Below, piece by piece: positions 25,608 through 34,394 of a DNA stretch of 64,000 bases. Origin of the DNA: Nitrospiraceae bacterium (GTDB lineage Bacteria > Nitrospirota > Nitrospiria > Nitrospirales > Nitrospiraceae); NCBI GenBank assembly GCA_035623075.1, contig DASPUC010000022.1, positions 124,001 through 188,000 of the forward strand. Reading direction: 5' to 3'. Every line of letters starts with the position of its first letter. The first letter of the stretch is position 1. Both the position numbers and the translations under genes were made by a program. Below the pieces are notes generated by a model. That model had not been told where the DNA came from. It searched no databases and was given only the letters and a program-made list of their open reading frames with translations.

Positions 25608-26570
25608 TTAGTGGTGTTCCTGCTTCTTGATCATCGGATCGATTTCCTTCTTCGTTTCCTCAGGCACGTTGTAGCGAACGTAGGCATGCTCCAGCACCTC
25701 ATTGGCATAGAGCCGCCCGGTCGGGGCCGGAACGACGATATTGGCCTCCACCGTCCCCTTCGGACCGATGGTGACGGTTTGCTCTATCGCGCTACGGATA
25801 TAGGGATGCCAGACGACCAGCTTATAGGTGCCCGGCGGCACATCGGTCATGGTGAACCGGCCCTGTTGGTCCGTCTTGGCAAAGTAGGGATTGCTCACGG
25901 CCACGCCCCAGCTCTCCATGTACGCGTGAAAACCGCATTGCATGACGAAGGTCTGCCGGCCCTTGCTGAGATTGACCAATTGCTTCATCGGCGCGCCGGC
26001 CATGTGCTTGTGGTACATCGCGGCATCGCTGCGATCCTTGAGGTTCCTCGGGTGCTGCGGATTCATCGGCAGCGGCACGTTGAACAGCACTCGCGGCCCC
26101 AGATGCGACGTTTCATACGCTTGAATGTCGTGCATCACAGGGTCCATGTTGACTACCGTCACCGTTTGATCGTCCCGCACGATCGTCGTAAAGGGGACGA
26201 AGAGACAGTCTTTCGCTTCAATTTTCGGCACGCCTGTTTCGTCGAAGGGTTTGCCCTTGTCAATTCCATCCAGATAGACCACCACTTCGCGAAACTCAGC
26301 CTCAGGCCCGACCTGGAACGGTTGCAGAATGCGCCAGCCCTGCCCGTCTGAAATCCGGCCGCAGTAGTAGGGATCGGGCAGCGTCAAGAGATTGTATCCC
26401 TTCGGCTTTGGGACTACGCCCTCGAGCTTCACGGTACCCATGAGAGTCCCACCATCCGAAACCGTAATTTCCTCATAGGCCCAGACAGTCTCGGCAAGCC
26501 ACCCGATGATCAGCACACCGAGAATTGTGTTCAGTATCTTCAGTTTCTTCATTATCTTCATTATCTTCAT
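25608..26570 (-). CDS. Cupredoxin-like / carboxypeptidase-regulatory-domain exported protein
   Basis: The start at 26570 gives 320 aa with a signal anchor. The middle contains a cupredoxin-type copper site: His in MDPVMHDIQAY and the C-x-x-H-x-x-M cluster QCGFHAYM. The rest has a carboxypeptidase-regulatory-like beta-sandwich (DQQGRFTMTDVPPGTYKLVVWHPYI) used as an adhesion or folding domain. It lies 166 nt after the multicopper oxidase stop and 112 nt before the SUMF1 gene. It is likely to pass electrons to or from the oxidase, or to carry copper. The first codons (MKIMKIMKKLKI) are a tandem nonamer repeat at the start site. Confidence 0.82.
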   Translation of the reverse strand: MKIMKIMKKLKILNTILGVLIIGWLAETVWAYEEITVSDGGTLMGTVKLEGVVPKPKGYNLLTLPDPYYCGRISDGQGWRILQPFQVGPEAEFREVVVYLDGIDKGKPFDETGVPKIEAKDCLFVPFTTIVRDDQTVTVVNMDPVMHDIQAYETSHLGPRVLFNVPLPMNPQHPRNLKDRSDAAMYHKHMAGAPMKQLVNLSKGRQTFVMQCGFHAYMESWGVAVSNPYFAKTDQQGRFTMTDVPPGTYKLVVWHPYIRSAIEQTVTIGPKGTVEANIVVPAPTGRLYANEVLEHAYVRYNVPEETKKEIDPMIKKQEHH

Positions 26571-26594
26571 TGTTGTTCCGGCCTCCTCGATTTT

Positions 26595-26653
26595 GGCTCT
26601 CAGCAATCAGCCCTCAGCAGTCAGCCGAAACTAATAGCTGAAAGCTGACTGCT
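26595..26653. repeat. TCAGC repeat with inverted copy
   Basis: Three or four TCAGC units (26597-26625) are followed by the reverse units AGCTGAAAGCTGACTGCT (26636-26653), forming a small inverted pair upstream of the cupredoxin-like gene. Confidence 0.6.
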
Positions 26654-26675
26654 CATGCCTCCTTTTTATAAGAAC

Positions 26676-26710
26676 ACGGGGGAGCTACACATCGCGCGCA
26701 GCTCCCCCGT
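26676..26710 (-). terminator. Strong hairpin after the giant multicopper oxidase gene
   Basis: Perfect 11-bp arms ACGGGGGAGCT (26676-26686) and AGCTCCCCCGT (26700-26710) enclose a 13-nt loop, 26 nt downstream of the oxidase stop. On the minus strand the following bases are GTTCTTATAAAAAG, not a T-run. It could be a terminator, an attenuator, or an mRNA-stability hairpin that sets different levels for the oxidase and the following genes. Confidence 0.6.
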
Positions 26711-26736
26711 ATCGACGACGACTATTCCGCGGTCGA

Positions 26737-29700
26737 CTACTTCATCGCGGTCGGAATAGCTTGGGGCTCAGGCTGCACATCCGCACGCTTGGCACCCATC
26801 CCCTGGATTCCGAGCGGTTGGAGCCGCGAATCGCCAACTGGCAATACCCGGAGGTAACCCCATTGCCCTGACTGCGTGTAGGGAAGCCGTTGATTGGACC
26901 ACACAAAGTCTCCCACCTGACGGTACGGTCCGCCCGCACCGCCACGGATAAAGACATCCAGGGTCTCGGATCCGGCATATTCCACCACGCTGATCATGTC
27001 GGCACCCGGCATGTAGGGCTCGATTGGCCATTCATGGCCTTCGACCCCGAACATTCCGTTTTGCTCGCTGTTCGCCCCGATCACGTGGATGCGGACCGCA
27101 TCACCGGCATGCGCCTCGATCAACGGCGTCACCGGATCTTCGGGCTTGTCCACTACGCAAGGCTGGAAGATCTTGCCCAACGAGCAGCCTTGTTCTTCAC
27201 GGAACTTATACGGTTCGGCGCGGTAGTTGACCGACGTCAAACCGGCCACGTTCTGCACGTAGGGCATGAACGCGGTGCCAATGATGTTGTCTTCATCCTG
27301 GAAGAAGAGGGCCACATCGCGATAGTTCCGCTTACCCACGTTCTCCGGTAAGCTGCCATCCACAATGACGTCCGCTCTCCAGGAATTCTTCTGCGAAATG
27401 TCGGCCCCCGTTACGGGATCACGATACTGGGATCCCTTCGGACCGACGATGATGGCGCCGTACAATCCGTTACGCGGATTGACGACGATGTTCCCACCGT
27501 CCCACACCAGCGACGTCGTTTCCTTGTTGGAAGGATGGGCGTAGTAGGTGTAGGCACGGCTCTCACCTGGGCCGATGGTCTGATCGCCGCCGTTGTTGCC
27601 GACGTTCAGGCCCTGGCTGTCTTTCGGATCGAAGGACAATCCCGGCGCAAAGAACGACGCCCGGCTCGCCTTCATCTTGTTCTTCAGATTCACCTTGATA
27701 CAATCACCCAGGTTCACACGCAGCGTGAGCGGATTTGGCGTCACGTTGCCGGCCACAGTGGTCGCTTCTTCCTCGAGCGCGTAGATCTTGCCTTCCGGCA
27801 TGGTCATTTCGATCTTCCGCTCGAAGTCTACCTCGATGGCATCCGGTGCTTTCGGATTGAGCTTCATCGGGCGGTCCAACGCCACGACGTTGAAGCTTTT
27901 CACCGGAGCATCAGCCGGACACACAAAACTTGGAGTCGCCCGAATCCCGAGAGGATTCGTTCCCCGTGGGAGCGGCTGGAGGTCAGCCGTTTCTTTATCG
28001 AGCACGCGCACGATGCCCCATCCGCCCTCGGCGAAGTGCGAGCTTCGGCCGTTGAAGTGAATGTAATCGCCCGGCATGCCCTGGAATCCACCGGCCTTGG
28101 TCACGAGGTCATACCGCTCGGCGATCCCGACGTGAATCGAGTTCTTCCGATTAGCATCCGCCGCGTACCGTTCCGTGAGGAAGGTATGGCCTGAAATGGT
28201 CCAGACATGGGATTCGTTCATGAGCTGGTGCAACAGACGGAACACCATGGTGTCCCCCGTGTACGCACGGAGCAACGGCGTACCCGGGTCTCCATGGATG
28301 GCACTGCTGAACAGCTTCGACGTATCCGGATTGTTCGACAGGCGTTGGGCAAACGGCGCCGCGCGGAAGTTGAGGCCGCTGCCGGTCGTATGCGTGCCGC
28401 CGTTGATGTACTTATTCGGTGCGTTCAGAATCTTTTCCGGCATCTGGAACGACACGGTCTTGCCGGCTTCCAGTGCCACCTCGACCGGCTGCCCAGGAGG
28501 ATTGCCGGCTTCGATGATGTTCACAGTATGCGGCACCGTGTCGTGGATGGAGACCATCAACTCACGGAAACTGCCGCTGACACCGGCGCCAATCGGTTCG
28601 TTGCTGTGAATGTCCGCGATCGGACCGCTCCACACTAGTTTGCCATTCCTCGGATCGTGATAGGTGGACCCGAAGGGCTCCACGATCGTCACGCCGAACC
28701 CGCCATGCGGCCAGGTCGTCGCGCCGAACGCGTGGTCGTGCCAGAACACCGTCCCCAGATCCACATCCACCCACCACCGATAGCGGACGAACTCCGGCGA
28801 CACGAGGTCGTTCGCCGGATGGTTGTGCTTTAGCGGTTTGAAGAACGTGACCGTATCGCCCTTGATATCTTTGATCCGGGCGACTTCGGAACAGCTCTTA
28901 TCCCGCGGGAGCGAGACCGTCGGGTCGTTGCCCTTCTCCAAGCAATCCATCCCGACCATCACCTCGGTGTTCTCGTGGAACTTCGTTGCACCGGGCGCCA
29001 GCTGGATCTTGATGGAGGTGGCTCCTGCCTTGGCACCGCCGACGATCTTCGCGACCATCGGAGCCGGCAACCCGTGTTTGGTGGGCTTGCCCCACATCGT
29101 GAACGGCCGAACCGACATTTCGTATTCCATGCCCGAGATCACGCCGTCCGAGTTCCCCGTATCGAATTGGAAGAAGTGGGGATGGATGTTGATCTTGGAC
29201 GACTGGAAGTTGGTGTACTCGTCGTCGTCCCATTCGCTGGTGAGGACCAAGTCTACGCAGTCATACACGTTGGCGCGGATGACCGCTGGGAACTTGAGGT
29301 CGTCGTTGGCTCTGGTCAGACGCTCCTCTTCGTGGAGCACATAGATCAGACCGTCTTTGTCGACCATGGCCGGCTCTTTGCCCTGCTTCTTGGCCAGGGT
29401 GATCGGCATGCGGACAAAGTGGATGTTATAAAACTTCTGGTTGGCATTCTCAGGACAGAGGCTCCACCGCCCCTGCTCGCCCGGCTTGGCCGGCTCGGAA
29501 GTCCGCTCACCGTTCGCATCCTGGTGAATCGGCTCTAACCAGGGCGCGCCGCTGTGGTTCGCAGAGAACGGATTCCGCTTGCCGAAGTGGGGCTTCAACA
29601 ACGGCCAAGCCATCTTGCCCGTGGTCGGGTCAAAGAGAATGGCTGGCCTGGTGCTATCATCCCACTTCGCCGCAGCGGGATACTTTGGATATTTCGCCGT

Positions 29701-31677
29701 GCTCTCCCGTTCGCCCACAGCCACATTGCCGTTCCACTTCCAATCCCAGACGGTGGCGTCATAGGCCATGATCTGGCCCTTTTCGTCATTCGTGTGGCCA
29801 GGCTGACCCTGAGCCGGCACCCACATTTCCACCCAATCCTTGATGTTCACAATGATGGGATCGGATTTCCAATTGGTCTTCTGGCTCTTGTCGACAATCT
29901 TGAAGGTCTTCCCGAACCAATCGACCGTCGTCCCGATCAGCTTGTCGGACGACACGCCGAGCTTCATCCGGCCCTGCCGGTCCGGCAATTCCCGCATGTC
30001 TGGCATCGTGTCGGTGTGGCCCGCGCCGACCTGTAACGTGTTATAGAACCGGCCGTAGCCCCACATGCCCGCCACATAATGGTGCGCGACATGGCAGTGG
30101 TAGAGGAATTCACCCGCCAGGTGCTGGCAGCCGCCGCCGCCGCATTCTGGCTCGAGGTCGAGCGCTTCAGACGGGCCGATGACTTCCACGTCCACGCGGT
30201 CGGACTTGGTCCGCACGACCGGATACTTCACCGGACCATCCTGACCCATCGCCCAGAGATTATTGGGCTCCGTGACCGGACTGCGTTGCCAGCGAATCGA
30301 CCCGCTGTGCGGATGGTGAGAGTGAAACACTTCGGACCCACCATGCACCACACGCCACTTCACCGGTTCGCCTAAATACCCGCGCGCAATCGTGGTTGGC
30401 GGATCGCCGAAGGTATAGCCGCTGTAGGCCATCGATTCGTCTTCGAAGCCGAAATACTCATGCTGCAGATGCATCTGATCAATACCGAACGGCTCGCTAC
30501 GATAGTTCAGCGCTCGTCCGCCCGGCCGATAGGCATCGGTCAATGGATCCCGCTGGGGCAAGAAGTCACCCTTCTTGTTCAATGGGCGGAAGGCTTCGTC
30601 GCCGATCTCGTGATAGAAAATCACGAATTCGCGGAAGTCCGCTCCGGACCCATTATCAATCATCACTTGCCATCCGCTCTTCGTCTCAGGCGCGGGCCCT
30701 GTTCCGAGCGCGTCAAGGTACTTCGAACCCTTCGGCTCCACGATAAACGCGCCGAAGAGGCCCAGCACCGTCAACTCACGGTCATGGCTGTAGGAATGGA
30801 ACTGCCGCACCCCTTCCTGCATGTGCGGGTGGATATACCACTCAAATTCCTGCGCCTTGCCCGGAGCCACGATGGACTCCGGATTTGTCGTGGTCGCCGG
30901 CTTGCCGGTCGCGCTCACGATCATGCTGGAAGCCTGGATGAACAAGCTGCCATCCTCGCTTTCCATCTGATTGCGCAGTGTCATCTTCACGCAATCGCCC
31001 TGGTTCGCCCGAATGACCAAGGGCTGAATCATGTCGCCCTGCAACCCGGTAGAGACAGCTCCCGGATCATACCCTTCTTGGTCACGGGCAGCCTTGTTCT
31101 TCGCTTCTTCGGCCCGCACTTTCGCCATATCCTCAGTCAGGACGTACATGTAGCCGGGATAGTAATCGAGCCACCGATTCAATGTAATCTCAATGTTGAT
31201 CATCGAGATGTCGTACTGTTTGGTCGGTACACCGCCCGGGCACTTGCCCCCCGACGTCAAGACCGGCTCGCCCTTGCTCGCATCCGACATGAGTAGGAAA
31301 CTTGATCCGTCGCCGCCCATATATTGGTGCATCATCGATGTGTGGTTGAAGGCCCCGGACGTCTGCTGGGCCTGCGCGTCTTTCTGAGCCTGCTCCTCGA
31401 GCCGGCGCATCAGACGATTGTGCTGCATCTCCAATTTCTCGGATCGCCCCGCCCGTCCCTCAATCGCATCCTCGACCAACGTCTGACTCTTGAGGGCCTG
31501 GGCCCAGCCAGGCATCGAGACGGGAGTCGCATGCCCCTCATGGGATGCCTCTCCCGGTTCTGCCGCAAACAATCCCGGTGTCACCACCAGACTGCTCGTC
31601 AGCAGCACACTGTTCAGCATCAGCGCCAGACTGGTGCGGCGCTGCCTGCCTCTTGGTTGAAATTTAAAGGAACTCAT
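26737..31677 (-). CDS. Giant multicopper oxidase (1646 aa)
   Basis: The protein has a signal peptide (residues 1-38) and a repeated cupredoxin architecture. Copper-site motifs are seen in two blocks. Block 1: YIHPHM (282-286), HSYSH (294-298), FHSHHPHSG (451-459) and YHCHVAHHYVAGMW (526-539, with C528). Block 2: INIHPHFF (829-836) and FWHDHAFG (978-985). Further cupredoxin-like domains fill residues about 1040-1600, with HVWTISGHTF and AYTYYAHPSNKE. The HCH...H...M set is the type-1 copper site and the HxH motifs bind the trinuclear cluster. This size and layout are like the large bacterial manganese-oxidising oxidases (MofA, MnxG) rather than laccases of about 500 aa. The substrate is unknown. 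It is the first gene of a five- to six-gene copper-protein cluster. Confidence 0.9.
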   Translation of the reverse strand: MSSFKFQPRGRQRRTSLALMLNSVLLTSSLVVTPGLFAAEPGEASHEGHATPVSMPGWAQALKSQTLVEDAIEGRAGRSEKLEMQHNRLMRRLEEQAQKDAQAQQTSGAFNHTSMMHQYMGGDGSSFLLMSDASKGEPVLTSGGKCPGGVPTKQYDISMINIEITLNRWLDYYPGYMYVLTEDMAKVRAEEAKNKAARDQEGYDPGAVSTGLQGDMIQPLVIRANQGDCVKMTLRNQMESEDGSLFIQASSMIVSATGKPATTTNPESIVAPGKAQEFEWYIHPHMQEGVRQFHSYSHDRELTVLGLFGAFIVEPKGSKYLDALGTGPAPETKSGWQVMIDNGSGADFREFVIFYHEIGDEAFRPLNKKGDFLPQRDPLTDAYRPGGRALNYRSEPFGIDQMHLQHEYFGFEDESMAYSGYTFGDPPTTIARGYLGEPVKWRVVHGGSEVFHSHHPHSGSIRWQRSPVTEPNNLWAMGQDGPVKYPVVRTKSDRVDVEVIGPSEALDLEPECGGGGCQHLAGEFLYHCHVAHHYVAGMWGYGRFYNTLQVGAGHTDTMPDMRELPDRQGRMKLGVSSDKLIGTTVDWFGKTFKIVDKSQKTNWKSDPIIVNIKDWVEMWVPAQGQPGHTNDEKGQIMAYDATVWDWKWNGNVAVGERESTAKYPKYPAAAKWDDSTRPAILFDPTTGKMAWPLLKPHFGKRNPFSANHSGAPWLEPIHQDANGERTSEPAKPGEQGRWSLCPENANQKFYNIHFVRMPITLAKKQGKEPAMVDKDGLIYVLHEEERLTRANDDLKFPAVIRANVYDCVDLVLTSEWDDDEYTNFQSSKINIHPHFFQFDTGNSDGVISGMEYEMSVRPFTMWGKPTKHGLPAPMVAKIVGGAKAGATSIKIQLAPGATKFHENTEVMVGMDCLEKGNDPTVSLPRDKSCSEVARIKDIKGDTVTFFKPLKHNHPANDLVSPEFVRYRWWVDVDLGTVFWHDHAFGATTWPHGGFGVTIVEPFGSTYHDPRNGKLVWSGPIADIHSNEPIGAGVSGSFRELMVSIHDTVPHTVNIIEAGNPPGQPVEVALEAGKTVSFQMPEKILNAPNKYINGGTHTTGSGLNFRAAPFAQRLSNNPDTSKLFSSAIHGDPGTPLLRAYTGDTMVFRLLHQLMNESHVWTISGHTFLTERYAADANRKNSIHVGIAERYDLVTKAGGFQGMPGDYIHFNGRSSHFAEGGWGIVRVLDKETADLQPLPRGTNPLGIRATPSFVCPADAPVKSFNVVALDRPMKLNPKAPDAIEVDFERKIEMTMPEGKIYALEEEATTVAGNVTPNPLTLRVNLGDCIKVNLKNKMKASRASFFAPGLSFDPKDSQGLNVGNNGGDQTIGPGESRAYTYYAHPSNKETTSLVWDGGNIVVNPRNGLYGAIIVGPKGSQYRDPVTGADISQKNSWRADVIVDGSLPENVGKRNYRDVALFFQDEDNIIGTAFMPYVQNVAGLTSVNYRAEPYKFREEQGCSLGKIFQPCVVDKPEDPVTPLIEAHAGDAVRIHVIGANSEQNGMFGVEGHEWPIEPYMPGADMISVVEYAGSETLDVFIRGGAGGPYRQVGDFVWSNQRLPYTQSGQWGYLRVLPVGDSRLQPLGIQGMGAKRADVQPEPQAIPTAMK

Positions 31678-31738
31678 CGTACGGCCTCCCCCTCTTGTGC
31701 CCGCCTCATTGGGCGGATGGTTGATTGACTCTTGCTCT

Positions 31739-31772
31739 CGGCTTTCAGCCTTAAGCTGATTGCTGAAGGCTT
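31739..31772. repeat. TCAGC repeat with inverted half
   Basis: TTTCAGCCTTAAGCTGATTG shows the plus and reverse units meeting at one point. It lies 61-95 nt upstream of the oxidase start codon, in its 5' leader. Confidence 0.55.
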
Positions 31773-31890
31773 CTTTGCTTCCGTCGGCCTACAGTTTTAG
31801 AGCTGGTGAAGGGTCCCTTCTTGCGAAGGAGTGGGTCATTCGGAGGCCGGTCCAAAATCACCCAGACCCTCACCAGCGGAATCCATCTAG

Positions 31891-31906
31891 CGCAATCGAC
31901 GTGCCG
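31891..31906 (-). promoter_or_regulatory. Strong candidate sigma-54 promoter for the oxidase cluster
   Basis: The minus strand reads CGGCACGTCGATTGCG. GGCACG and TTGC match the -24/-12 consensus with GG and GC ten bases apart; only the first base differs from TGGCACG. Transcription should start near 31880, leaving a 5' leader of about 200 nt to the start at 31677. Confidence 0.65.
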
Positions 31907-32003
31907 GAGTGGCGCATCAGAATTCGGATTGGAAATTTCCTAGCGATCACATGGAGTTAGTGGCCTGCTGCCCCTTCAGCAGGTCAACAATGGCCGGCGA
32001 AAA

Positions 32004-32088
32004 TTTCTACGCTCTTAGACAGTCTCATGTATCCAGAGAAGAAGGACATTGAGATTTCAACGTGTTTGGTTGTCTAAACTCTTGGACA
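32004..32088 (-). promoter_or_regulatory. Paired upstream palindromes, candidate activator binding sites
   Basis: Two 18-bp related imperfect palindromes, TTTCTACGCTCTTAGACA (32004-32021) and TGTCTAAACTCTTGGACA (32071-32088), have centres 67 bp apart. They lie about 133 and 200 bp upstream of the transcription start predicted from the sigma-54 motif, which is the usual distance for enhancer sites. The remainder of this 513-nt gap (31678-32190) contains no gene that I can support. Confidence 0.5.
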
Positions 32089-32190
32089 GCTCAACAACGA
32101 GATGTGGGGAAATTCGGGACAGCTGTTAATGAAATTTCGTGCTGCAAGAGGTTGCTAAGCAGACTCGTTCGGCAGATGTCACAGCTTCGT

Positions 32191-32712
32191 TCAGTCGCGG
32201 GAGGAATGTTGGTCATCTCGGAGCTCTGACAGGACCTTGAGAATTTCTGATGGGCGCGGTGGGCAGCCGGTAATGCGGACGTCGACTGGAATGTGCCGCT
32301 CCACTGGGCCGGTCACGGCGTAGCTGCCCTTGAACATGCCACAGTGAACCGCACAGTCACCGAGCGCGATGACAATCTTCGGGTCAGGCGTCTGGTCGTA
32401 CACATCTTGTAACGCACGCTCCATATTGACGGTGACAGGACCTGTCACCACGAGCGCATCCGCATGACGTGGTGAAGCAGCGATGTGAATTCCGAATCGC
32501 TCGATGTCATAGACCGGATTTGCGAGTGCGTTCAATTCCATCTCACAGGCATTGCACGAACCGGTGTCCACTGCGCGGAATGCAAGAGATGAACGGAACG
32601 GCTTGGCTTTGGCTTGTACGTCCTGTGTCGGTGCTGCCGCGGGTAGAACGGCTTCAGGATACTGGCCCGTTACAACTCCGGTTTTGAGGCTCTTCTTGAG
32701 AATACGGAACAT
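32191..32712 (-). CDS. Ehr-type complex, small (Fe-S) subunit, NuoB/HycG-like
   Basis: The 173-aa subunit has four cysteines placed as in hydrogenase-4 small subunits: C53 and C56 in GSCNACEMEL, C120 in GDC and C150 in GCPPRP. These bind the [4Fe-4S] cluster next to the quinone-like site. The CxxC spacing follows hydrogenase-type proteins (HycG/HyfI) rather than the CC of complex I NuoB. It is the last gene of the cluster, 75 nt after the large subunit stop, and has a long N-terminal extension (about 40 residues). Its partner lacks all nickel cysteines, so the complex is not expected to be a hydrogenase. Confidence 0.9.
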   Translation of the reverse strand: MFRILKKSLKTGVVTGQYPEAVLPAAAPTQDVQAKAKPFRSSLAFRAVDTGSCNACEMELNALANPVYDIERFGIHIAASPRHADALVVTGPVTVNMERALQDVYDQTPDPKIVIALGDCAVHCGMFKGSYAVTGPVERHIPVDVRITGCPPRPSEILKVLSELRDDQHSSRD

Positions 32713-32787
32713 GATTCCTCCTCGACTGACGGCCGTGAGTTAGCAGACGTCGACTTCACGCCCATGACGATAGGCTCCTCTTATCAT

Positions 32788-34380
32788 TTACAGGTCGTTC
32801 CCCGCATACGACAAATTGAAACTCTTATTAATGAGCGGAAAGTCCGGAATGATATTCCCCAGGACAGTCCATTGTATTGCTGGCCAGTTCACGAACGACG
32901 GGTCACGCACCTTACATCGATGAATGGCGCCCTGTTCTCCGGCCATCACCATATGTACAATTTCGCCGCGCCAGCCCTCGACTGCCGAGAGGGCCCACTC
33001 ACCGGCGTTGGGCGTGCGGTCTGGTTCGACGGCGACCGGCCCTTGCGGAATCTTTTCGCGAATCTCTCTGATCAGCCGCATAGATTCATGAATCTCATCC
33101 ATGCGGACCCGCATTCGCGCCCGCACGTCGCCATACCGATAAGGGACTACCTTGACCGGCAGCTCGTCGTAGGCGGCAAATGGCCGATCACGCCTGATGT
33201 CCTGATCGAGACCCGACGCTCGTCCGACAACTCCCACGACTGCATGATCCCATGCCGTGCGTTCTGTCAGGACACCGGTGGTCTCCAACCGGTCTGTCAG
33301 AGAGGCGTTGGCGGCGATGATCGATTCCAACTCTGAAAAGTCCGGTTCCATGCGATTCAGTTCGTCCACGATTTCGGCCAGCTGTTCTCTTGTGAGATCC
33401 ACGGCAGCCCCACCCACCCGGTTCACCCCGCGGAGAAACCGTGAACCGCTCAGGCGGTCGTTGAGCTGCATGATGCGCTCTTTCATCCGACCGCAATGCA
33501 TATGGGGCAGGGCGTAGGCCGTATCGTTACAGATCGCACCCACGTCGCCGAGATGATTGTGGAGGCGCTCCAGTTCCAGAAACAGGCTCCGGAGATAGCG
33601 TCCGCGGCGCGGCACGTCCAGATGCAAGAGCGATTCAACCGCTTGGCAATAGCCTAAACTGTGTCCGACCGTCGTGTCGCCGGACACCCTCTCAGCCAAC
33701 GGAACCGCCTCGGTCAGTCTCTGTTGCTCGAACAGCTTTTCAATTCCACGATGCTTCCAGAAATGGTGCAACTCGAGTTGCATGATGGGTTCGCCTGCCA
33801 CAGAAAATCGAAAATGCCCCGACTCGATGATCCCGGCATGAATGGGGCCCACCGGTACTTCAAATACCCCTTCTCCTTCGATGTGGCGGAAACGATGCTC
33901 ACCCTGTTGTCGACCCAGCACATGGTCCCAGTGAAAGTCTTTCTTGAGCGGGTGTGCCCCTTTGGGCCAGTGTTCGTGCCGGATGAGACGCCGCAAATCC
34001 GGGTGTCCCTGCGGAATCAACCCGAACATGTCGCGAATCTCACGCTCGTACCACTTGGCGGCATGAATGTGGGGCGTGATGGAAGGAAACAGCCGATTGT
34101 TCCCGGCAAGCTCGGTGGACAGCAAAACCCATCGGCGGGACGACTCCAAAGTAAACAGGTAGTGCAATCCGTAAGAGTCGCGCATGGGCCGATTGTCGAC
34201 AGCCCACAGCATCGTCATTCGACCACGCAGGCTCGGTTGAGTGTGGAGGTAGTGGGTGATCGACGGAATCAGGTCCTTGGGAACTGTAAAATGCGAGCAA
34301 TCGATTTGCGCCGGTTCACTCTGTGCGATCGACGGAAACGCAGTCTTTAGCACATACTCACATGAACTCGCCTCTGTCAT
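32788..34380 (-). CDS. Ehr-type complex, fused NuoC-NuoD-like large subunit without Ni ligands
   Basis: The start at 34380 gives 530 aa: a NuoC-like part (1 to about 165) and a NuoD/HycE-like part. [NiFe] hydrogenases have CGxC near the middle and DPCxxC at the C-terminus. Here the first is R231-V-S233-G-D-T236, with conserved H240, and the second is D493-P-S495-F-V-N498. All four cysteines are replaced (Ser, Thr, Ser, Asn) while the surrounding Arg, Asp, Pro and His are kept. This is the hallmark of energy-converting hydrogenase-related (Ehr) complexes, which resemble complex I but lack the hydrogenase site. The longer frame upstream overlaps the next gene and is not used. Confidence 0.9.
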   Translation of the reverse strand: MTEASSCEYVLKTAFPSIAQSEPAQIDCSHFTVPKDLIPSITHYLHTQPSLRGRMTMLWAVDNRPMRDSYGLHYLFTLESSRRWVLLSTELAGNNRLFPSITPHIHAAKWYEREIRDMFGLIPQGHPDLRRLIRHEHWPKGAHPLKKDFHWDHVLGRQQGEHRFRHIEGEGVFEVPVGPIHAGIIESGHFRFSVAGEPIMQLELHHFWKHRGIEKLFEQQRLTEAVPLAERVSGDTTVGHSLGYCQAVESLLHLDVPRRGRYLRSLFLELERLHNHLGDVGAICNDTAYALPHMHCGRMKERIMQLNDRLSGSRFLRGVNRVGGAAVDLTREQLAEIVDELNRMEPDFSELESIIAANASLTDRLETTGVLTERTAWDHAVVGVVGRASGLDQDIRRDRPFAAYDELPVKVVPYRYGDVRARMRVRMDEIHESMRLIREIREKIPQGPVAVEPDRTPNAGEWALSAVEGWRGEIVHMVMAGEQGAIHRCKVRDPSFVNWPAIQWTVLGNIIPDFPLINKSFNLSYAGNDL

Positions 34381-34394
34381 GGCCGTTGTCCTCC

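Noticed and set aside
31760-31960. Plus-strand frame of 66 codons before the oxidase
   Set aside because: It spans the predicted promoter and has no domain; the region is better explained as leader and promoter.
32788-34380. [NiFe] hydrogenase group 4 assignment
   Set aside because: The nickel cysteines are replaced at all four positions, so a hydrogenase activity is not supported.
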